Made by a program: the position numbers and the translations under genes. This document shows positions 1-8,200 of a stretch of 64,000 nt of DNA, in pieces. The stretch spans positions 2,435,501 to 2,499,500 of the forward strand of contig NZ_CP150662.1 of the NCBI RefSeq assembly GCF_038024125.1. The letters are read 5' to 3'. Source of the DNA: Polaribacter gangjinensis. Its GTDB lineage: Bacteria; Bacteroidota; Bacteroidia; Flavobacteriales; Flavobacteriaceae. Under the pieces are notes generated by a model. That model had not been told where the DNA came from. It saw only the letters and a list, made by a program, of their open reading frames with translations, and did not search any database. Within the stretch, counting starts at the first letter, position 1; each line of letters opens with the position of its first letter.

Positions 1-80
1 GTTTTTAGATTGAGGTGTTAGGTAAACTATTAACAGCATCATACTTAATATAATTTGTTTGTTTCAATGAGTGCATAATA

Positions 81-233
81 ATGGAGGAGAGTAAATATTT
101 TGTTTCTGTACCAGGATATTATGATTATTCTAAAGGGGTTGTCAGTTTCTGGAGAGAGGTTACCTATAAAGAATTTAAAAAATGTGAATTTAATGGAGAA
201 TTGGTGAAAATGGAACCATCAAAAAAAAAATAG
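81..233 (+). CDS. Small hypothetical protein (50 aa)
   Basis: An ATG at 81 opens a 50-codon frame ending with TAG at 231-233; an in-frame stop at 51-53 shows it is not the tail of a longer gene. The product is acidic and aromatic-rich in the middle and ends in a lysine run, without a signal peptide or known motif. Codon use is compatible with a real gene, but nothing else supports it. It could be a short orphan gene or chance. Confidence 0.3.
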   Translation: MEESKYFVSVPGYYDYSKGVVSFWREVTYKEFKKCEFNGELVKMEPSKKK

Positions 234-438
234 TTTTTTAGTTTTCTATTTTTAGATTTTAGTCGGTTTGGTTTAAGTTGTTGTTTAATGTTGGTTTGTT
301 TTTTTATTACTTAAAGTCATAACTTAAATCACAATTTTATCATTTATTCCTTTATTTTACCATTTATTATTCATTTCAATCGATTAATTATTCCTGTACT
401 TGTTTTGTTTGAGTTTTAGCCAATTTTACAAAAAAAAT

Positions 439-621
439 ATGTGCTGTCCTAGTTGTAAAAGTCAAGACCAAAATCAAATAAAGTTAAATAAATCTTTAAA
501 ACAAAAGATGAATCCATTAAGTGAAAAATATCTTTGTTTAAATTGTTTTAATTTATACTTGTACTTGATAAACTTTAAATTTTTCAATAAGAATTTAAAT
601 TTCACTAAAATTCTAAATTAA
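439..621 (+). CDS. Small cysteine-pair (zinc-ribbon-like) hypothetical protein
   Basis: The frame is open from 400, but I place the start at the internal ATG at 439, which gives a 60-residue product beginning MCCPSC. It has one CxxC near the N-terminus (CPSC) and a second CxxC (CLNC) about 30 residues later, the spacing expected of a small zinc ribbon. The second half is Phe/Leu/Asn-rich and may be low-complexity translation of AT-rich DNA. The gene at 1293-1493 has the same two-CxxC plan. A hairpin with a T run follows directly, as expected for the end of a short transcription unit. The function is unknown. Confidence 0.35.
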   Translation: MCCPSCKSQDQNQIKLNKSLKQKMNPLSEKYLCLNCFNLYLYLINFKFFNKNLNFTKILN

Positions 622-625
622 GTTA

Positions 626-689
626 ACATTTCGATAATTATAATTACTATTTTACTAATAATTATAATTATCGAAATGTAATCTTTTTT
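626..689 (+). terminator. Perfect 21-bp inverted repeat with T run
   Basis: Positions 626-646 and 659-679 are exact reverse complements separated by 12 nt, and six T residues follow at 684-689. The repeat starts five bases after the stop codon of the small gene ending at 621. The stem is almost all A/T with one CG step per arm. It most likely acts as an intrinsic terminator; a palindromic operator is the alternative. Confidence 0.45.
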
Positions 690-1292
690 CAATCTTTATC
701 TATTAAGTTTTTATTATAGATAGTTTGTTTATCTTTACTATAATGACTCCTTTACTTCCTTCTTTTATTACCATTTATTCTTGAATCGAATAACTTTTAA
801 AAATAATCATTAGAATTTTGAACTTATCTAAGTGATGAATTTTTTTGATTTCTTTTTTAATCTGAAATTATGATAATTTTAAGTGATTTCAATTTAAGAA
901 ATACTAACGGTTTCTAAAGAAAAAATACCTTGAAATGATGCAATGTAAAAATGGAAACTATTTATTGTAGTTGTTTTGTTGTAGGGAAATTTCATGTTAT
1001 TTTGTAAAGTGCTTTTTATTGATACGCTTTCAAACAGAAAATTTTTGTTTTAGGAACTTCCATTTATTACATTTCACAAATTTAGTAGTTGTTTTATCCC
1101 TACGAATATTTCGCTTTTTTGTATATAAAATATCCTTAATATATATTGATTACTTCATAATTTCAATTTTTCTTCGAATATCCTTCTAAATGCCCATTTA
1201 TTACTTTGTAAACTATTTCACTTTAAACTAGGTCTACTTTTGTCTCATAATAAAATTGCAGAATTAATTGAATTGCAGTAATAAATGAAATT
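690..1292. other. AT-rich stretch without a supportable gene
   Basis: I see no convincing coding region, RNA gene or mobile-element end on either strand. The only longer frame (971-1189) encodes a Phe/Ile/Leu/Cys-rich product typical of translated AT-rich noncoding DNA. Confidence 0.5.
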
Positions 1293-1493
1293 ATGAAGTG
1301 CTTAGTTTGTGATAATCAAAATATATTAGAATCCATAGAAAACAAAAAATACGTTTTTAAAATGTTTCCTTTTAGCTCTGGATTAAAATGTTCTTGTTGC
1401 GATACTAAATACGATATTTTATTTCTTTTAGCTACGCCTCACAAAATAAATTATGTGATTACAAAGAGATCACCTTTGGTATATTCAAATTAG
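1293..1493 (+). CDS. Small cysteine-pair (zinc-ribbon-like) hypothetical protein
   Basis: This 66-residue product starts MKCLVC and carries a second cysteine cluster (CSCC) about 28 residues later, so four cysteines could bind one zinc ion as in small zinc ribbons. There is no signal peptide or membrane segment, so it is probably cytoplasmic. It shares its plan (CxxC close to the N-terminus, CxxC in the middle, basic/aromatic tail) with the 439-621 product. It is transcribed toward the structured region and terminator at 1567-1733, which may end its transcript. I do not recognise a named family. Confidence 0.5.
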   Translation: MKCLVCDNQNILESIENKKYVFKMFPFSSGLKCSCCDTKYDILFLLATPHKINYVITKRSPLVYSN

Positions 1494-1566
1494 TAGTTAC
1501 GTATTTATAATATTTTAAATTTTATTTCAAGTTTCCCCAAAACGATTAACAAGTATTTCATAAATT

Positions 1567-1650
1567 TTTTTTTAGGGGTGTGACTTTAAGTGTATAATTC
1601 CCCCACGAGTTTAAAACAAGTGATTACCTTAAAGTCACCATCTAAAAAAA
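1567..1650 (+). repeat. Long imperfect inverted repeat (structured leader candidate)
   Basis: Two nested pairs of arms are visible: 1567-1575 with 1642-1650 (9 bp) and 1580-1590 with 1628-1638 (11 bp, exact), separated by a small internal loop. They leave a 37-nt apical loop rich in C and A. The element lies in the 312-bp gap before the secreted-protein/adhesin operon and 39 bp before a terminator. It may be part of an untranslated leader or a small RNA. I cannot match it to a known riboswitch. Confidence 0.4.
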
Positions 1651-1688
1651 TAAAATCAGTAGACGGGTATTAAACGTAAAATATTTTC

Positions 1689-1733
1689 AAAAAAAACACT
1701 CTCTGAATGTAACGTTAGAAGGTGTTTTTTTTT
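1689..1733 (+). terminator. Intrinsic terminator or attenuator upstream of adhesin operon
   Basis: An A-rich arm ending CAC (1689-1699) pairs with GTG followed by nine T residues (1722-1733), forming an 11-bp stem with a short loop and a T tail on the + strand. It lies only 73 nt before the start codon of the gene at 1806. It either ends the upstream transcript or acts as an attenuator of the adhesin operon. Confidence 0.6.
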
Positions 1734-1805
1734 GTGAAAAAACAAATTAAAACAATTTCAACAATTAAAAATTATCAATTAAAAACTCTATTTAAACAAC
1801 AACAA

Positions 1806-2210
1806 ATGAAACAAGTATTTACTTTATTATTAGTCTTATCATCATTAATGATTTATTCTCAAGAAAACAATGCAAATGATGAAATTCTGTATCCTCCAGT
1901 TGGATTTGAGCATCCTTCACACTTTGATGTAACAGTTAAAGTTGTTAACTGTAAAGGAACTCCTACTGTATTGGTAACTACATTTAATGAAAATCATGAT
2001 GGAAAAAATTTAGAAATCAGCTTTCAAATTACTATTACCGATAATAATGGAAAATCAGAGGTTTTTAATTTTCCCAAAAAGTCATATGAGTATGGTAAAA
2101 TGCAAATATCTGATTGCTCTAATGTAACATACAATGCTTCATCAATTTTAGATTGGACGAGAGATAATAGTACTAAAACAATTAAATTAAAATTTGATTA
2201 TGAAAATTAA
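1806..2210 (+). CDS. Small secreted protein upstream of T9SS adhesin
   Basis: The start is set at the ATG at 1806 because the product then begins with a standard signal peptide (MKQVFTLLLVLSSLMIYSQ), whereas the longer frame from 1722 begins inside the terminator T run. The mature part is about 115 residues, beta-rich, with two cysteines and no motif I recognise. The last 11 bp overlap the start of the 2200-10602 adhesin gene, which suggests translational coupling. It may be a periplasmic or surface accessory of the adhesin, but that rests only on position. Confidence 0.75.
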   Translation: MKQVFTLLLVLSSLMIYSQENNANDEILYPPVGFEHPSHFDVTVKVVNCKGTPTVLVTTFNENHDGKNLEISFQITITDNNGKSEVFNFPKKSYEYGKMQISDCSNVTYNASSILDWTRDNSTKTIKLKFDYEN

Positions 2211-5200
2211 AATACATTCGAATACAGTTGGCAAAAAAATATTTTTTATAGCTATACATTTCATGTTTTTATCCATACTAGGTCAAACGAGTAGACCTAG
2301 TATTAATGATTTTAATCCTAAAACAACTTTCATAGGTGACATTATTGAAATTACGGGTGCAAATTTCAATCAAAATGCGCAAAAAAATAGTGTCTTTTTT
2401 GGGGCAACTAAAGGAGAAGTTATGACTGCTTCTTTTGGTAAACTTACAGTAAAGGTTCCTGTGGGCGCAACAAACAGTCCTATTTCTATTACAAATTTAG
2501 ACAATAATCTTACTGCATATTCTAAACAAACTTTTAACGGAATTTTCTGTGAAAGTGTTGTAGATGCAACTACTTATCAAGATTCAACTCCGTATACATT
2601 ACCAATTTCTTATGGTGCATATAATATGGAGTATGCCGATTTAAATCTAGATGGAAAAGCAGAGGTTATTAGTATGGGTACTGGAGGTGTTTCTATAGCT
2701 GTGAATAATAGTACCCCTGGCAACTTGAATTTCACCGCTTTAAATATTGCAGGCGGAGGGAGTTCAGTTGCAATAGCTGATATGGATGGTGATGGATTTT
2801 TAGATATTGTAACCAACACTAGGATTTACCCCAATACCACAGCCACCCCTGGAGGTACATTGACTTTTGGGCCAAGTATCACATATACTCAAGTATCTAG
2901 TTATCAAATTACAGTAGCAGATATCAATCAAGATGGTAAAGTTGATATTATTGGTTCATCCAATTATTTAAAAGTTGGATTGAATACATCAACTGGTCCT
3001 GGAAATTTTGGAATTTCAACATCGCAAGTTGGAACAACAGGTTATCAAACAGGAAATGTTACGGGTGCTCGTGCATCTGATATTGATGGTGATGGTAAGG
3101 CCGATTTTTTTGGTTCTGTTGGAAATTCAAATCAAGGAGTTTCTTTTCGTAATATCACACCAGCTGGCTCTTCTACACCACAGTTTGAAACAATGGAGAC
3201 TTGGGGTTCTGACAATCCAAACGAGGCAGGAGTTGGTACTTACCCTTACCGTTTGGTGATGACAGATTTCGATAAAGATGGGAAAATGGATTTTGCTTCT
3301 CCCAATTTTAACGGAAATACTTCTATTGCAGTATGGAGAAACAGTTCGGTTCCAGGAAATGTTTCCTTTGATTTGGTTTATAATAAATTAAGTCCTGCAT
3401 CAAATTATAGAATAGGTTTTGGAGATGCTAATGGTGATGGTTATCCAGATATCATTACTAGATCTTCAGGATCGTCTGCATTTTCTGTCTATATTAATAG
3501 AAGTAAGGATGTTCAAAACTCAGTAAAGTTTGATGATCGAATCGATTATACGGATAATAGAGGTGGAGAAATTTCTGGAATTGTTGTTGGGGATATGGAT
3601 GGGGATTTTATACCAGACATTGCACTTTCAGGAACTTCGTCTCGAAGTATAAGAATTTTTGTGAATAAAAGTGTAGGCACTGATAATACTCCTCCTAATG
3701 CAATTACAAGAGATATCATAGTTGGATTAGGAACTGATGGTACAGTAACTATCACCCCCCAAATGGTAGACAATGGGTCAAGTGATGCTTGTGGTCTAGA
3801 TACGCTAGTTTTAGATAAAACGGTATTTACCTGTAATGATGTGGGTGACAATACCGTTACCTTAACAGTTAGAGACAGAGCAGGCAATATAAGTACCGCT
3901 ACTGCAATAGTAACTATTAAACAGGCGGCTATTATAACCCAAGGTCAATCGACTGTTTGTTCCGGTGGTACTGTTGAATTAAATGCTAATGAAGGGGATA
4001 GTTATCAATGGTTTAAAAACGGTATTGCAATTGATGGTGCTGTTAATAGGGTTTATATTGCTTCAGTTACTGGTGCATATTCTGTTCAGGTTACCAACTC
4101 AGGGGGATGTTCTGGAACTTCGTTAGAAACTCAAGTTACTGTAAATGAAAACCCAAGTATTGAAGTATTGCCAAATGGTACCGCTTATTTGTGTAGTGGT
4201 ACTGTTGAATTGAAAGCTGCAGAGTCTTCGTTGTATCAGTGGATAAAAGATGGTACTGATATACCAGATGCTACACTTAGAACTTTCAAACCAACGACCG
4301 TTGGTAATTATCAAGTTAGAATTACAGATTTATTTGGGTGTAGTGCTATTTCCGATATTATTGTAGTTTCAAATGATACGGCTCCAGAAGTTGGAGTGGT
4401 GCATGAATCCAATAATTTTGTTTCTGGTACCACAAAACAAGTAGGTACTATTTCAAAAAGCTCAACTTCAACCTTTAGTTATACAATATCAAATACAGGT
4501 TTGAATAGCTTAAGAGTTAGTGGAGCTACATTTTCTGGAACTGGCGCGGAATTTTTAAGCATTCCTAATACAACATTTCCAATAGATATTCCTCAAGGGC
4601 AATCAGTAGAAATTACGTTAAATATTATACCAACAAAATCAGGTACATATCAATCATCCATGCAATTGGTAACCAACGATTGTGATGAGCAATACATTGA
4701 TGCGGTTTTTAGCTATCAAGTACCCGATGTTTCTAATCCGACTATTACCACATTAACCCACAATAATTTAACTTCAACTACTGTTAGCTTATCTGCAAAT
4801 GTTACTAGTGATGGTGGAGCTACTGTAACCTCAAGAGGTTTTTATTATGGTACATCGCCCAATCCATCAACCAATTTAACCACAGTTGTTGGGACTACTG
4901 GTATCATGAATGCTAGTATCACCGGTTTGGCTCAAAACACACAATATTATTATAACGCTTTTGCAACCAATTCTAATGGCACGACCCTTACTTCAGATGG
5001 AACATTTACTACTCCGTTTGCACCATTAGTTTGTGCTGAGATTCAAAATAGAAATAACGGGAATAATACAGGTGTTTGTGCGGGTGTAGGAGGAAATCCT
5101 GTTGCACCTAATTTTGTGAATACACCGTATGCAGTAATTCCTACCACACCTAAAACTGGAAATATTACTTTTAAGTGGGCTACAGGTACTGAGCCATTAA

Positions 5201-8200
5201 ACCCACCAGCTATTAGTAATGTTTGGATTGATGGTTTTTCAACAAACACTCAGGTTGGTCCTGCATCACCCTATAGCATTTCTGGTCAAAGTACCTTAGC
5301 AACCTATTGTTTTTATGGTGTAAACTTGCCAAGTAGAGGGAATTATACTCTTGAATTTGTTGATCCTCAAACTGGTACTGTACTAGGTAGATGTACCTTT
5401 ACAGGAAGTAGTAATGTTGGAACTGATGAACCACCATTACAAACAAATGTGGCTCCTGTAATTACAGGCCCATCATCAAATACTGGTGCAACTGCAACTT
5501 TAAGTATGTTTGAAGGTTTAACTTCAGTTCATAATTATACTGCGAATGAAATTGTAACATGGTCAATTACAGGTGGTGCAAATCAAGCATTATTTTCTAT
5601 TGATGCATCTACAGGGGCTTTAACTTTTATTACTGCACCAGTATTTGGAGAGAATAATACATATGAGGTTACTATTACAGCTACTGATGAGCAAGGAGCA
5701 CCAACCTCTCAAACACTTACAATTACCATTTTAAATGATTTAGATCCAACGATAACAGCAATAACAAATATAGTTGCTTGTGCAGATCAGTCTATTTCAA
5801 ACGTGAGTTTTACAATTAGTGATGACATTACTACTGCTGATAATCTAGTTATCACAGCTGTATCTAACAATCAAAATATTGTAACAAATAATTCCATCAA
5901 TATTACAGGAACAGGAGGTACAAAAAATATATCTTTTACACCTGTTACAGGTTCATCCGGAACAGTTACAATTACAATTTCTGTGACAGATGAATTAAAT
6001 CAAACTTCGACTACTACTTTTGAGGTTGTATTTGATATTATAGCTCCGGTAGCATTAGCAAAAGACATTACCATTCAACTTGACGGTAACGGAGTTGCTA
6101 CCATTTTACCCTCACAAATTGATAACGGATCTACTGATAATTGTGAAATTAAGTCAATATCTGTTTCACCTAATACTTTTAATGGTACTAACTTGGCAAA
6201 TGGAGGTTTGAATACTGTGGTGTTAACAGTTGAAGACAAAGGAGGCAACATTGCGACAGCAAATGCAGTTGTTACTATTGAAGATCTTATTTTTCCAGTA
6301 GTTTCGAGTACGGATTCTCCAAACGATCCTTCAGTAGATAATTATGCTTGTGATTCAGTTCATAACTTTATTGCAGGTCCTAGTTCATGTGTGGCACTAG
6401 TTTCGATAGCAAAACCTATTTGGTCAGACAATGTAGGGATTGTAAGTAGAACACAATCTGCAAACAATAATGTAGCACTCACCAATTTAGGAGATATTAT
6501 TCTTGGTAATTTCCCTGTTGGTACTACAGTTGTTACATTTACGGCTACAGATTCTAGTGGAAATACAACTTCTTGTAATGTTACTATTGTAGTAACTGAT
6601 ACACAGTTACCTGTCATTACAAATTGTCCAACTGATATTACAGTTAATAATCAGCCAGGATCTTGCAGTACATTAGTAAATCTTATCACTCCTACTGCTG
6701 GAGATAATTGTACAGTATCTTCTGTAACTTATCAAACATCTGGTGCTACTATTTTGAATGGTAATGATTTTCCAAATGTTTTAACTTTAAATGTAGGAAT
6801 TACAAATATAGTTTATACAGTTTCAGATGCCTCTGGAAATACTATTCAATGTTCCTATAATGTAACTGTAAATGATACAGAGAAGCCTGTAGTTTCAGGT
6901 ACACCGTCGAACATTACCCAAAGTAATGATGCAGGGTTGAATGGAGCTGTAGTAACATGGACTGCACCAACAGTAACGGACAATTGTTCAGTAAGTACAT
7001 TTGTAAGTTCACATCAACCGGGAGATTTCTTCCCAGTAGGTACTACAACAGTAACTTATACAGCAACTGATATTCATGGAAATGTAATTACTAGTAGTTT
7101 TACAGTAACTATCAATGATACAGAGAAGCCAGTTATCTCAGGTATGCCATCGAATATTACCCAAAATAATGATTTGGGAGTATGTGGAGCTACAGTGACA
7201 TGGACGTTACCAACAGCCACAGATAATTCAGGTATAGCAACATTTGTAAGTTCACACCAACCAGGAGACGTTTTCCCAGTAGGTACTACAACAGTAACTT
7301 ACACAGCAACTGATATTCATGGAAATGTAATTACTAGTAGTTTTACAGTAACTATCAATGATACAGAGAAGCCTGTAGTTTCAGGTACACCATCGAATAT
7401 TACCCAAAGTAATGATGCAGGGTTGAATGGAGCTGTAGTAACATGGACTGCACCAACAGTGACAGACAATTGTTCAGTAAGTACATTTGTAAGTTCACAT
7501 CAACCGGGAGATTTCTTCCCAGTAGGTACTACAACAGTAACTTATACAGCAACTGATATTCATGGAAATGTAATTGCTAGTAGTTTTACAGTAACTATCA
7601 ATGATACAGAGAAGCCAGTTATCTCAGGTATGCCATCGAATATTACCCAAAATAATGATTTGGGAGCATGTGGAGCTACAGTGACATGGACGTTACCAAC
7701 AGCCACAGATAATTCAGGTATAGCAACATTTGTAAGTTCACACCAACCAGGAGATGTTTTCCCAGTAGGTACTACAACAGTAACTTACACAGCAACTGAT
7801 ATTCATGGAAATGTAATTACCAGTAGTTTTACAGTAACTATCAATGATACAGAGAAGCCTGTAGTTTCAGGTACACCGTCGAACATTACCCAAAGTAATG
7901 ATGCAGGGTTGAATGGAGCTGTAGTAACATGGACTGCACCAACAGTGACAGATAATTGTTCAGTAAGTACATTTGTAAGTTCACATCAACCGGGAGATTT
8001 CTTCCCAGTAGGTACTACAACAGTAACTTATACAGCAACTGATATTCATGGAAATGTAATTGCTAGTAGTTTTACAGTAACTATCAATGATACAGAGAAG
8101 CCAGTTATCTCAGGTATGCCATCTAATATTACCCAAAATAATGATTTGGGAGTATGTGGAGCTACAGTGACATGGACGTTACCAACAGCCACAGATAATT

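Noticed and set aside
971..1189. 72-codon open frame on the + strand
   Set aside because: Composition is Phe/Ile/Leu/Cys-rich without motif, and it resembles translated AT-rich noncoding DNA.
360..1204. CCATTTATT word repeated about four times (near 360, 771, 1070 and 1194)
   Set aside because: The copies are short, irregularly spaced and lie in very AT-rich DNA, so chance is sufficient.
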